From: a virus
Direction: 5' to 3' (one strand)
DNA length: 32,851 nucleotides
Virus record (IMG/VR): IMGVR_UViG_3300040801_001951
Location: 1-32,851 of that record
Below are positions 23,701 through 31,797 of the stretch, in pieces. The position numbers and the translations under genes were made by a program. Each line of letters starts with the position of its first letter. Position 1 is the stretch's first letter. The notes below the pieces were generated by a model. It saw only the letters and a program-made list of their open reading frames with translations. It made no database searches and was not told the DNA's origin.

Positions 23701-26037
23701 TGTTAGTAACTCTGATAAACCTGTTGTTAATAAACCAGAGATAGAAGTCCAACATACACATTCATCTGATAATTCTTCTATAACTCCAATATTTAATTCA
23801 GCAATACCAATAGTACTGATAACTCCTTGTGTAGAATCTAATGGTTGATCAGCACCAATAGTTAATAAGGCATCAGTAGAGCTTGTAGATGATTGAGAGA
23901 CACCTAATATTTCATCAACACCAAGGTCTAACACTGCATTTGAAGTTGTTGATATAACATAAGGATCAAGATCACCAGAAGTAAATTCATATAATGTATG
24001 AGCTAATTCTTCACCACTACCAAGACTCAATTCACCATCTACTTTAGATGATAAAGCATTATCAACATCAGCTAATAATTCATCAATACCAATAGTCAAT
24101 AAACTATTAGATATTACAGAAATAGGACCAGAAGTAGCAGTTAAATCTTCAGTAATACCTAATAATATTATAGCATTAACATTAGTAGATGAATTACATA
24201 AAGAAGATTGTAATACTTCATCAACACCAAGAGTTATAGTAGAATTATCGACATTTGTTGCAACAAATGAAGTAGCTGACAATATTTCTTCAACTCCAAC
24301 TAATAATAAAGCAGCTGTGGTTGATACTGTATAAGTATCAAGATCATTGTATAGATCATCCCAAGGTCCACTATATCCAACAGGGATTATTGTATGAGAT
24401 AACGGTTCAACTCCACCAAAATCAATAGTATTACAACTAACTAAAGTAGTAGATGAACTAGTAGCATTTAATATTTCTGTGTAACCAAATACTATTTCAC
24501 CAGCATCTGCCTCAGTAGTAATAGGAATAGTTGATGCTACTAACTCTGTAATACCAACTGTTAAAACACCACCACTAATAGAAACTGCATCAGTTGTTGA
24601 AGATAAGGATTCAACTATACCAAATACCAATGTTAATGCAATAGCATTACTACTAACTAATGGGTTACTGTGAGATAATGATTCAACAATCCCAAATGAT
24701 ATATTAGAATCAACTTCAGATGTAATGCCCTGTGTTGAGGCAAGTAATTCTTGAAGACCTATAGTAAGATCAGCAAAAACAGAAGTATATGCATTAGTAG
24801 TAGTTGATAATGGTTCATCAATGCCTAAAATTAAATCAGCAATAGCTACTGATGGAGCAAGAACTGTATCAGATAATAATTCAGCAATACCAATTATAAG
24901 ATCAGCATTACTTCCACCCTTTCTAATAAAACTAACAAAGTTAATATGTCCTTCTAATACTTCAGTAACACCTAAATTTAAGAATGAACTAACCACTGAT
25001 TCTAATACAATAGTTGATGATAATGGTGATGGTTCACCCAATGTTAATTCAGTTATTAAAACAGTTGAGATAATAGAACCAGTTGAAGCAGTTGTTTCTG
25101 TTATACCTAAAGTAAGACCAGAATTATTAACAAGAACAACTTGTCCCGCTGTTGCAGTAAGACTCTCTACTATACCTATTATAAGATCAGTAATTGAGAC
25201 AGTTGATACAATAGAAATTGTTGAAGAACAATCCTCAACAATACCCATAGTAATAGGTTCAATTGAGACAGTTGAAGTAATGGACCCAGTAGATGCTATT
25301 ACTTCAGTAACACCTAAGTCTAATAAGGCAACATCAGTTGTCTGAATAGAAATACTAGATGAACAATCAACATCAACACCCAACGTTAATTCTCTTAAAG
25401 AATCCTCAACTATACAAGAAATATGTGCAGTCATAGGTTCAAGAAGACCCATTTGTAACCAAGCATCTGTTGTTGAAGCATTAGATGCTGATGAAGCAAG
25501 TAACTCAGTCACACCAAGATCTAATAAACCATTTACATTTGAAGTTGGTGTTTGGTTTGAAGTTAGAGCTTCTCCAATACCAATAGTAAGTAATGGTCCA
25601 GCAGTAACTGACGTATAAGCAATAGTTGATGAAACGACTTCAACTACACCAATGGTTAAGTCAGCTCCAACATCACTAGTTGCATTACATAAATTGGAAG
25701 CTAGATCAGTAGCCACACCCATTGCAATCCAACTACTAATATTAGTTGAAGTATCAATAGTTGTTGATAATGGTTCAATTACACCAAGGGTTAAATCCGC
25801 AGCTGGAGTACTAGAAGTTATAGAATTAGATGATGCTAATAGTTCAGCAATACCTGCAGTTATAATACTGGTAGCAATTGTAACACTTGAACTTGTAGAA
25901 GATAACACTTCACTACTACCTAAAGTCATAGTCGCGCCCGCTTCGGTATCTCCACCAACATTTGAATTGATCATATAACTATCATATGCATCATTCCATT
26001 TTACGTCAGTTCTATTTATAAAAATAATATCAGCCAT
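20737..26037 (-). CDS. Giant repeat fibre protein with galactose-binding-like modules (1766 residues)
   Basis: Paralogue of the 13233-20699 protein, with the same N-terminal cap (FINRTDVKWNDAYDSYMINS, then NVGGDT) and the same 22-residue G-x-x-E-x-L repeats over most of its length. It differs in having two inserted modules. The first, about residues 1100-1242, contains SRAFDNANTNYSVNAWMG, GYDFGVGNEKVIQQLKV, PTDFKLQGSSSISGPWTDI and YQVYRLLITDS, a convincing F5/8 type C (discoidin) pattern. The second, about 1516-1659, contains NLFSGTTAQWSNDPSDTQPT, MSFRVGNYAPDYTP and VVILDEIEM, also discoidin-like. These folds usually bind carbohydrates, so host surface recognition is inferred. The ATG at 26037 has AGGAG about 9 nt upstream. 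Only 37 bp separate it from the next fibre gene and no clear promoter is present there, so the two are probably cotranscribed. Confidence 0.85.
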   Translation of the reverse strand: MADIIFINRTDVKWNDAYDSYMINSNVGGDTEAGATMTLGSSEVLSSTSSSVTIATSIITAGIAELLASSNSITSSTPAADLTLGVIEPLSTTIDTSTNISSWIAMGVATDLASNLCNATSDVGADLTIGVVEVVSSTIAYTSVTAGPLLTIGIGEALTSNQTPTSNVNGLLDLGVTELLASSASNASTTDAWLQMGLLEPMTAHISCIVEDSLRELTLGVDVDCSSSISIQTTDVALLDLGVTEVIASTGSITSTVSIEPITMGIVEDCSSTISIVSTVSITDLIIGIVESLTATAGQVVLVNNSGLTLGITETTASTGSIISTVLITELTLGEPSPLSSTIVLESVVSSFLNLGVTEVLEGHINFVSFIRKGGSNADLIIGIAELLSDTVLAPSVAIADLILGIDEPLSTTTNAYTSVFADLTIGLQELLASTQGITSEVDSNISFGIVESLSHSNPLVSSNAIALTLVFGIVESLSSTTDAVSISGGVLTVGITELVASTIPITTEADAGEIVFGYTEILNATSSSTTLVSCNTIDFGGVEPLSHTIIPVGYSGPWDDLYNDLDTYTVSTTAALLLVGVEEILSATSFVATNVDNSTITLGVDEVLQSSLCNSSTNVNAIILLGITEDLTATSGPISVISNSLLTIGIDELLADVDNALSSKVDGELSLGSGEELAHTLYEFTSGDLDPYVISTTSNAVLDLGVDEILGVSQSSTSSTDALLTIGADQPLDSTQGVISTIGIAELNIGVIEELSDECVCWTSISGLLTTGLSELLTSTTISISITDAEMTLGINEELSSSINFTSVVGDEILTMGIVESLSATQGVITTTSNSLLDLGVSTVVASSTFSVSVTNAELILGVGEELTSSISIQPTISSIVTLGVDEFLSSTSTLSVTSTALIDLGGAEYVATAVASNSIAYANLVLGRVEELSASSNFTTLSDALLITGIIETASVSTTFTSMTEAVLQLGIVEPLSSTITPATNIDITITMGVAEPLSASFTIQSVVPNAAILFGVNELLASTSINASTSDATIHLGVDEPLTASIGVVSKTVSFITLGVAVELSGDAGPISYAVSSTTMGVDEDLAHTSPYTFPLVWSNDVTGSGDAFGENPYARPPSRAFDNANTNYSVNAWMGSLTGDAIIGYDFGVGNEKVIQQLKVNATSRLNHAPTDFKLQGSSSISGPWTDIFEVIGQTWLGLFDSKTYTFIDNKTSYQVYRLLITDSISGIDVEIGEIELMENISDLSIDVQSDVLNAVLTLGGIELLSGSTDPISTVGVALLDLGVSELLGSAGPCVSTVGSTTLTLGVIEDLSYTNTTVVVGEGLFINNYVADSEASADITLGVDVPLDSTINFSTESDSLLTIGIAELMGTLGFGLTITEGSLTLGVDEPLSSTIGITSESDGELGIPGKIEELSSSINVVLYANASSLDTGVLEIVSAFKMIWTQIHTPPLTLGVTELFNTGINISTIVSEPELIAGLTEFIAATSFSNSVADAVLTLGIGESLTFDNYAPTAPNLATDPTRATASSNDETVDNLFSGTTAQWSNDPSDTQPTITYTFPVPTVVNAMSFRVGNYAPDYTPYSWEVRGWTSATGWVLLTYIQGYTSSYWSPGKVAGFGISNNDPYDKYSIRIVSIHEGITPGVVILDEIEMRNTLDVGHFNAVAQSSSTAFLSMGNDELLASSVISTGAVAGELIFGLVEMISATRVVNTVTIGQMFMGLSEILEGTSISVVDVNNEVDCMALRMRLRVTGEISTKGGIFVT
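20800..25960 (-). repeat. 22-residue (about 66-bp) coding repeats, fibre 3
   Basis: About 60 tandem coding units interrupted by the two discoidin-like modules (about 22310-22735 and 21060-21490) and by two shorter insertions with a shared (D)L(D)xY-x-[VI]-STT motif (about 24340 and 23960). Confidence 0.82.
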
Positions 26038-26079
26038 ACTATTTATCTCCTATTCTAATTACGGACTAACCGCATATAC

Positions 26080-26436
26080 TTATATTTTTTTAAAATTATT
26101 TGTTTTATAGTCTTGTTGGTAGGGATTTGAGTTGACTGTAAATACAGTAAACGAATGGAGGAACGATTTAATATCTACCATAGGAGGACCATGGGTTTGT
26201 ATTGAAGTTCCAATACATTTGTTAGTAGATATAGAATCGTAATCAACATAACTAATTAAAGAAGATGTTGACTCGAATACTATAGTATTTACAGTCTTAA
26301 TTGTTGATGTTATTTTAGCTATTCCACCAAAACCCATCAACAGAGCAAAACTTGAAGGTTTGCTCACTGATTTAACGGAAGAAGCTCCACCCATAGATAT
26401 TATCAGGTTTCTACTTCTAATGATTAAATCAGCCAT
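26080..26436 (-). CDS. Small fibre-related protein (118 residues)
   Basis: Starts at the ATG at 26436 with GGAGG 5 nt upstream, and has its own late-type promoter at 26461-26481. It opens MADLIIRSRN, which is similar in style to the cap of the giant fibres, and its middle contains LLMGFGGIAKITSTIKTVNT, which fits one copy of the 22-residue fibre repeat with the conserved Glu missing. The C-terminus (HSFTVFTVNSNPYQQDYKTN) is unique. It ends 43 bp before the 1766-residue fibre gene and probably shares its transcript. It may be a short fibre cap or a remnant of a larger fibre gene. Confidence 0.65.
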   Translation of the reverse strand: MADLIIRSRNLIISMGGASSVKSVSKPSSFALLMGFGGIAKITSTIKTVNTIVFESTSSLISYVDYDSISTNKCIGTSIQTHGPPMVDIKSFLHSFTVFTVNSNPYQQDYKTNNFKKI

Positions 26437-26460
26437 TATTCCTCCATTTTAAGATAGTCT

Positions 26461-26481
26461 TAATTTTATTATTTGTTCTAA
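26461..26481 (-). promoter_or_regulatory. Late promoter motif upstream of the small fibre gene
   Basis: Minus strand reads AGAACA-AAT-AATAAAAT. It lies between the preceding terminator and the ribosome binding site and probably drives the 26080-26436 gene and the giant fibre genes after it. Confidence 0.55.
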
Positions 26482-26510
26482 ATATTTATAGGATTAAGCA
26501 AATCTTCCGA

Positions 26511-26555
26511 CGGAACAAACTCCCTCAGTATGTATATTAACTGAGGGAGTTTGTT
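26511..26555 (-). terminator. Intrinsic terminator after the 1065-residue fibre gene
   Basis: Perfect 16-bp stem (26514-26529 with 26540-26555). On the minus strand the hairpin runs into TTTGTTCCGTCGG. The strongest stem in the window. Confidence 0.85.
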
Positions 26556-26565
26556 TCTTAACTAT

Positions 26566-29500
26566 TTATTTAATTGCGCAGTAAACTAATTTTTCATTCA
26601 TATCACTATTATCTTCTAATGCAACTCCCATTTTATATAGAAGTTCCATTTCAGTAATAGCCTGTCTTGCACAACCATTACCAGCTGAAACAATTGGTTG
26701 TCCTTTCTTGACTTCACCAACAATTCTAACTGGAACTTTACCAGTAAGACCAACAATAATACTATCTTCTAAATCTTCATTCATTATATAACCAGCTTTT
26801 TCTGAAACAACACCAATAACATTGGACGCTTTTTCAGTCATACATTCTTCTGCTTCATACTCACCTTGACTACAAGCACAAATAACAGTGCCAGTAATAA
26901 GAGCTTTGTTTTCACAAGTATGCTTTTCAGCTAAATCGGCATATCTAGAAGATGTAGAAGTTCCATAAAATGCAGGAGCATATAATCTATTATTAGTATT
27001 ATCAAAATAAAGACTAGAATCTTCATATAACCTTTTATATCCAGCAGTAGTATTAGCGGTGAATGTTAATGGACAGTTTGTATCACCAGTATCATCGTCA
27101 GAAATATAAGGATCTACAATTATATTAGCTGATCCATTAAATGATACACCATTAATACTTCTAGCAGTTTGTAAAGTAGTAGCTGTTGAAGCATTACCTG
27201 ATAAAGCAGCGGTTATAGTACCAGGAAAAGAACTATTACCAGATGAATCTAAAATAGTTGCTTCATGTCTACCAGCCCAACTTGATGTCCAATTATCAGG
27301 AGATGAAACAACTTTAACTCCATTTTCTCCACCTAACCAAACTGTTTCTGCAGTGCCAATATTACCAACAGTCAATTGGGTATATGATTCCCCAGCAGCT
27401 ATAGCTAACTGTGAAGCATTAGTACTAGCATACATATCACTTTTAATCATATTACTAGCAATAACATTTGTAGCATTAACAGTTGCAGAAGTTGTATTAC
27501 CACTTGCATCTCTAAGTACTAAAGTATCTCCAGTAGCTCCAGTTGCTGATCCAATATTATCAACGTTATCTAGATCAAGAGAAGCTTTAAATCCTGCAGC
27601 AGTATTTTTTCTAATAGCAGTATCATCAGAAGAATAAAATATTGTATCAGAATTTCTTGTTGCTTGTGCATGAGACATAATCATATGAAGACCAGTTGCA
27701 TATCTTACATTTATATCTCCCTCAGCATCTCTTGCAACAATAGTACTACCAGTAGCAGCAGTAGATGAACTCATATTATCTAACACATCAGCATTTAATC
27801 CAGAACCAGGACCATCAACAGTTTTGATAGCTGTCAATATCTCAGCAGCAGTCATATCAGCAGTAGCAGAAGATTCAATCCCATTTAACTTAGTTTGTAA
27901 AGCATCAGTGAAGGCATTTGTATTAGCGTTAGCTTCATAAGCTGTTTTTACTTCAGAGTTAGTAGGATTAACATCAGCACCTGCTTCAATCCCATTAAGT
28001 TTAGTTAATAGAGGATCAGTGAAGTCATTCTGAGTTCTAACATATGTAGTACCATCACCAATCTCATCTTGATTTAATATAACTGTTCCTGTCTCACCAT
28101 TAACACTTAATACAGAATCAACTGGTGTTGATAATTCAGTAAAATCAGCCATAGTACCAGCTGTTCCACCATTGTCTATATATGATCTATTAAGATCAGT
28201 TCTAACTACAACATCACCCTGTTGAGTAACCAATGCTAATTGAGCAGCTTCTGATGAAGCAACCTGAGTTGTTGTAATAGCAATTGGAGGTAATACACTA
28301 CTTGGTAGTGTACCTGTTGTTATATTACTAGCATTAGTTGTGTTAACATTTGGAACATTACTAAGACCAATATTAGTTCTTGCAGTAGTAGCATTAGTTA
28401 AGTCTGATAAGTTATTACCAACTATTGCATATGTTTGTGGCATTCTTGCAGCTGGTATTGTACCAGTAGTAAGGTTAGAAGCATCTTTAGCAAATAACCT
28501 AGTAGCAACATCACTATCGGTAGTAGGTGCTGGTAATCCAGTCAGTCTATTACCATTCATATCAATACCATCAGTGAAGCTTATCGCATTTCCATCACTT
28601 GACATCATATTCTTTCCAGCAAGAACTGAAAAATTACCTTTCATTTGAATTACACCAGAACCAGAAGGTAACAATTCAATATCACCAGTACCTTTAGATT
28701 GAACTTGAATGTTTTGATCAGCATCAGCACTCATTACAATAGTACCAGAGTTATCTGAAACAACTTGTTGACCATTTACATATAAAGATCCAGGTCCAAC
28801 AAAGACGTCTTTCCATTGTTTAGCTGCAGTACCCAATGATCTAGTAACATCAGCGTCAGGAATAATATCTTCATTAACAGCAGATAAATTAGTATTTAAA
28901 GTATCACCATTCATTTCTAAGTTATCACCAACTTTAATAGCACCTAAAATTGATGCAGTAGCAGTTGGTAAATCAAACATCTCAGAACTTGTAACCCAAG
29001 TATTAGTATCATCTGATACTAATCTTAAAGCGCCATATTCATCATTAATATCATAAGAAGCATTTGATTCAATAGTTTCTGATCCATAACATGCTACAGT
29101 TAAAGTATTTGAAGATGATTTCTTAAAGATTGTTATAGCTGATTTAGTTGATGCTTGAGGTAATGTTAATGTTATATCACCACCAGAACAATCACCAATT
29201 ACAATATCATCGTCAGCAGTAATTGAATAAGATGAAGTTTTAGTTACAATTGCTAAATCATCAACTGAAAAAGTTACCTGTCTTCCAGAACCAGTTGTAT
29301 TTACTTTACCTTGACCAAGTAAATCAAGTTGATGACTACTAATAGTAACAGTTCCTGAATCAGTAATTACATTTTTAATTACTCTACCATCTAGAAGAAC
29401 TTGACCAGGACTAATGGTAAAATCTCCAGAATCAAACATATCATCAATAGTATTTAATGCTTTTTGAACATCGTCGTCATTAGCATCAAGAATACCATTA

Positions 29501-29763
29501 AAAGAAGAATAGTCTAATGATGACTCAGCAGCTCTACTAGAAACTAAAACCCATCTTTTATTTGCTTCATTTGTATCAGGTGTAATTAAATCAGGTGAAC
29601 TTTCAGTGCCACCACTTGACTCATCCAATGTATAAATATATGTAGCATCTGATGTAAAAACAATTGCTGCGTCGCCTTGTGCAAGGTCAGTACCATCAAT
29701 AGAATCTAATGAACCTGTACCTCCACCATTTAAAGCAACAGCTCCGTATATATAATTCGCCAT
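26566..29763 (-). CDS. Tail fibre protein with C-terminal YADLAE domain (1065 residues)
   Basis: A long fibre protein of the kind found in T4-like and marine phages. Residues 1-75 form an N-terminal module (NYIYGAVALNGGGTGSLDSI through NKRWVLVSS). Around residues 310-410 comes TRSLGTAAKQWKDVFVGPGS with LYVNGQ, typical of fibre shafts. Further on are repeats of the type KLNGIEAGADVNPTNSEVKT and ANTNAFTDAL. Residues about 939-1065 are a distinct C-terminal domain (SRYADLAEKHTCENKALITG, VIGVVSEKAGYIMNED, VPVRIVGEVKKGQPIVSAG) known from many phage fibres, with five or more Cys. The ATG at 29763 follows AAGGGG. It shares long stretches with the 29934-31667 protein and arose by duplication. Confidence 0.88.
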   Translation of the reverse strand: MANYIYGAVALNGGGTGSLDSIDGTDLAQGDAAIVFTSDATYIYTLDESSGGTESSPDLITPDTNEANKRWVLVSSRAAESSLDYSSFNGILDANDDDVQKALNTIDDMFDSGDFTISPGQVLLDGRVIKNVITDSGTVTISSHQLDLLGQGKVNTTGSGRQVTFSVDDLAIVTKTSSYSITADDDIVIGDCSGGDITLTLPQASTKSAITIFKKSSSNTLTVACYGSETIESNASYDINDEYGALRLVSDDTNTWVTSSEMFDLPTATASILGAIKVGDNLEMNGDTLNTNLSAVNEDIIPDADVTRSLGTAAKQWKDVFVGPGSLYVNGQQVVSDNSGTIVMSADADQNIQVQSKGTGDIELLPSGSGVIQMKGNFSVLAGKNMMSSDGNAISFTDGIDMNGNRLTGLPAPTTDSDVATRLFAKDASNLTTGTIPAARMPQTYAIVGNNLSDLTNATTARTNIGLSNVPNVNTTNASNITTGTLPSSVLPPIAITTTQVASSEAAQLALVTQQGDVVVRTDLNRSYIDNGGTAGTMADFTELSTPVDSVLSVNGETGTVILNQDEIGDGTTYVRTQNDFTDPLLTKLNGIEAGADVNPTNSEVKTAYEANANTNAFTDALQTKLNGIESSATADMTAAEILTAIKTVDGPGSGLNADVLDNMSSSTAATGSTIVARDAEGDINVRYATGLHMIMSHAQATRNSDTIFYSSDDTAIRKNTAAGFKASLDLDNVDNIGSATGATGDTLVLRDASGNTTSATVNATNVIASNMIKSDMYASTNASQLAIAAGESYTQLTVGNIGTAETVWLGGENGVKVVSSPDNWTSSWAGRHEATILDSSGNSSFPGTITAALSGNASTATTLQTARSINGVSFNGSANIIVDPYISDDDTGDTNCPLTFTANTTAGYKRLYEDSSLYFDNTNNRLYAPAFYGTSTSSRYADLAEKHTCENKALITGTVICACSQGEYEAEECMTEKASNVIGVVSEKAGYIMNEDLEDSIIVGLTGKVPVRIVGEVKKGQPIVSAGNGCARQAITEMELLYKMGVALEDNSDMNEKLVYCAIK

Positions 29764-29810
29764 AGCTTAACCCCTTTATAAATCTAAAATTATTATTTAT
29801 GTTTCCAAAC

Positions 29811-29833
29811 TCTATATTTTTTAATTTGTTCTA
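29811..29833 (-). promoter_or_regulatory. Late promoter motif upstream of the 1065-residue fibre gene
   Basis: Minus strand reads AGAACA-AAT-TAAAAAAT; the AGAACA box is exact and the -10-like element is degenerate. Confidence 0.5.
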
Positions 29834-29863
29834 GTTTTAAACATGAGTCGGTAGCATATTTGT

Positions 29864-29905
29864 ACGGAAAAACTCCCCCAATCCGTATATTGATTGAGGG
29901 AGTTT
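29864..29905 (-). terminator. Intrinsic terminator after the 577-residue fibre gene
   Basis: Fourteen-bp stem (29870-29883 with 29892-29905) with one G-U pair. On the minus strand it is followed by TTTTTCCGTAC. Confidence 0.8.
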
Positions 29906-29933
29906 GTTTCTAATTAAAAATTATTTTAATAGA

Positions 29934-31667
29934 TTAAGCATATCTTGCTTGAGTAGCAGTACCATTCATAATATTAACAGTAATATTTCCACTACCATCA
30001 CGACTAACAATAGTATTAGCTGTAGCATTAACAGTTGGACTTAAACCATCTAATTTATCTGCGTCTAATCCTGATCCTGTGCCATCAACTGTTAAAAGAG
30101 CTGCTAGTATTTGAGCGGCAGTCATATCAGCAGTAGCATTTGCTTCTATAGCATTTATCTTAGCCAATAGAGCATCGGTAAAGGCATTAGTATTAGCGTT
30201 AGCTTCATATGCTGTTTTAATCTCACTATTAGTAGGATTAACATCAGCACCTGCTTCAATCCCATTAACCTTGGATAAAAGGGCATCAGTAAAAGCATTG
30301 GTGTTTGCATTAGATTCATAAGATGTTTTAATTTCACTACTAGTAGGATTAATTTCAGCACCATTTTCAACATTCTCTAATCCAAGAGAAGTTTTTAATC
30401 CAACAGTAGTATTTCTATATAATGTTCCACCACTTACTGAGATAAATTCTTCATCTGAATTTCTTGCACCAACAGGAGCAGACATTGTAAAGTAACGACC
30501 ATTAACATCACCCTCAGCATCACGTAGTACAATAGTATCAGCAGTATTATTAACATCTGAATTTTTACCATCTAATAGATCGGCATCTAATCCTGAACCT
30601 GAACCATCAACAGTTTTTAGAGCAGTTAATATTTCAGAAGCTGTTTGGTCATCTGTTGCCCCAGCTTGTATACCATCAAGTTTAGTTTTAAGAGTATCAC
30701 TTAAATCATTATGTGTTCTAACATATGTAGTACCATCACCGACTTGATCTTGATTTAATATAACTGTTCCTGTTGCTCCATTAACACTAAGAACTGAATC
30801 AGTAGGAGTAGCAAGTTCAGTAAAATCAGTCATAGTTCCTGATGATCCATTATTACGCATGTAAGTTTTATTTTCATCCGATCTAACAATAACATCACCT
30901 TCCTCAGTAGTAAGGGCTAACATAGCAACTTCAGACAAAGCAACTTTAACTGTTGTCATAGCTATTGGAGGTAATACTGATGTTGGTATAGTTCCTGATG
31001 AAAGGTTACTAGCATTTGAGGAATATGTTGTTACATAATTTCTTGTAGCAGCATCTGTTCCCGCAGTAGGTTCAGGTAACTCAGTAATCTTGTTACCATT
31101 CATATCAATACCATCACTAAAACTGATAGCATTACCATCACTTGACATGATATTCTTTCCACCCAATACCGAGAAATTACCCTTCATTTGAATTACGCCA
31201 GTTCCTGCAGGTAATAATTCAATATCACCACTACCTACAGATTTAAATTGGAGATTCTGATCTGAATCGGCACTAACAACAATAGTTCCTGAATCTTCTT
31301 CAAGAACCTTTTGACCATTTACATATAGAGAACCAGGTCCAACATAAACGTCTTTCCATTGTTTAGTAGGACTACCCAATGATCTGGTGATATCTAAATC
31401 AGGAATGATATCTTCATCTACTTCTGACATTATTTCTGGGTCTGTTACTAATACCCATCTCTTAGTTCCAGGCGAACTGTCAGGTGTTATAACATTAGGA
31501 CTACTTTCAATCCCACCATGAGTTGGATCTAATTTATAAAATCTTGTTCTTGTGTCTGTAAAAATGATAGCAGCATCTCCGGCTTCCAAGCCAGCGCCAT
31601 CAATTGCATCTAATGAATTAGCTCCCCCACCAGTTAAGCTGAAACCACCATATATTCTAGTTCCCAT
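29934..31667 (-). CDS. Truncated tail fibre paralogue (577 residues)
   Basis: Closely related to the 1065-residue fibre. The N-terminal module (RIYGGFSLTGGGANSLDAID), the TRSLGSPTKQWKDVYVGPGS shaft, the IELLPAGTGVIQMKGNFSVL block and the GIEAGADVNPTNSEIKTAYE repeats all have counterparts there. It stops at QARYA, exactly where the paralogue continues RYADLAEKHTC, so it lacks the whole C-terminal domain. A proper terminator follows, so the truncation looks settled rather than a sequencing error. It may be a proximal fibre subunit or need a partner for its tip. The ATG at 31667 has AGGAG 7 nt upstream, and a late-type promoter lies at 31702-31722. Confidence 0.85.
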   Translation of the reverse strand: MGTRIYGGFSLTGGGANSLDAIDGAGLEAGDAAIIFTDTRTRFYKLDPTHGGIESSPNVITPDSSPGTKRWVLVTDPEIMSEVDEDIIPDLDITRSLGSPTKQWKDVYVGPGSLYVNGQKVLEEDSGTIVVSADSDQNLQFKSVGSGDIELLPAGTGVIQMKGNFSVLGGKNIMSSDGNAISFSDGIDMNGNKITELPEPTAGTDAATRNYVTTYSSNASNLSSGTIPTSVLPPIAMTTVKVALSEVAMLALTTEEGDVIVRSDENKTYMRNNGSSGTMTDFTELATPTDSVLSVNGATGTVILNQDQVGDGTTYVRTHNDLSDTLKTKLDGIQAGATDDQTASEILTALKTVDGSGSGLDADLLDGKNSDVNNTADTIVLRDAEGDVNGRYFTMSAPVGARNSDEEFISVSGGTLYRNTTVGLKTSLGLENVENGAEINPTSSEIKTSYESNANTNAFTDALLSKVNGIEAGADVNPTNSEIKTAYEANANTNAFTDALLAKINAIEANATADMTAAQILAALLTVDGTGSGLDADKLDGLSPTVNATANTIVSRDGSGNITVNIMNGTATQARYA

Positions 31668-31701
31668 ATTAAATCTCCTATTTTATCTTTTAATAATATC
31701 A

Positions 31702-31722
31702 ATACCTTTTTATTTTGTTCTA
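31702..31722 (-). promoter_or_regulatory. Late promoter motif upstream of the 577-residue fibre gene
   Basis: Minus strand reads AGAACA-AAA-TAAAAAGG, with the same spacing as the other copies. Confidence 0.5.
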
Positions 31723-31750
31723 AAATATTTGATAGTTAAAGATTATTCCA

Positions 31751-31769
31751 ACGGAAAAAACCCTCTCAC
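31751..31769. repeat. 19-bp direct repeat flanking the GIY-YIG gene, left copy
   Basis: ACGGAAAAAACCCTCTCAC is present here and again, identical, at 32594-32612. Each copy is the distal terminator arm plus the T-tract and CCG motif. Confidence 0.85.
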
Positions 31770-31792
31770 CCAGTTAAACAGTGAGAGGGTTT
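31752..31792 (-). terminator. Intrinsic terminator after the GIY-YIG gene
   Basis: Twelve-bp stem (31758-31769 with 31781-31792, AAACCCTCTCAC/GTGAGAGGGTTT). On the minus strand it is followed by TTTTTTCCGTT. Its 3' half repeats the terminator on the other side of the GIY-YIG gene. Confidence 0.85.
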
Positions 31793-31797
31793 GAAAC

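Noticed and set aside
7959-25978. Many plus-strand open frames of 60-174 codons opposite the giant fibre genes
   Set aside because: They mirror the repetitive Ser/Thr/Val-rich coding strand, have no ribosome binding sites and show the same 22-codon periodicity in antisense.
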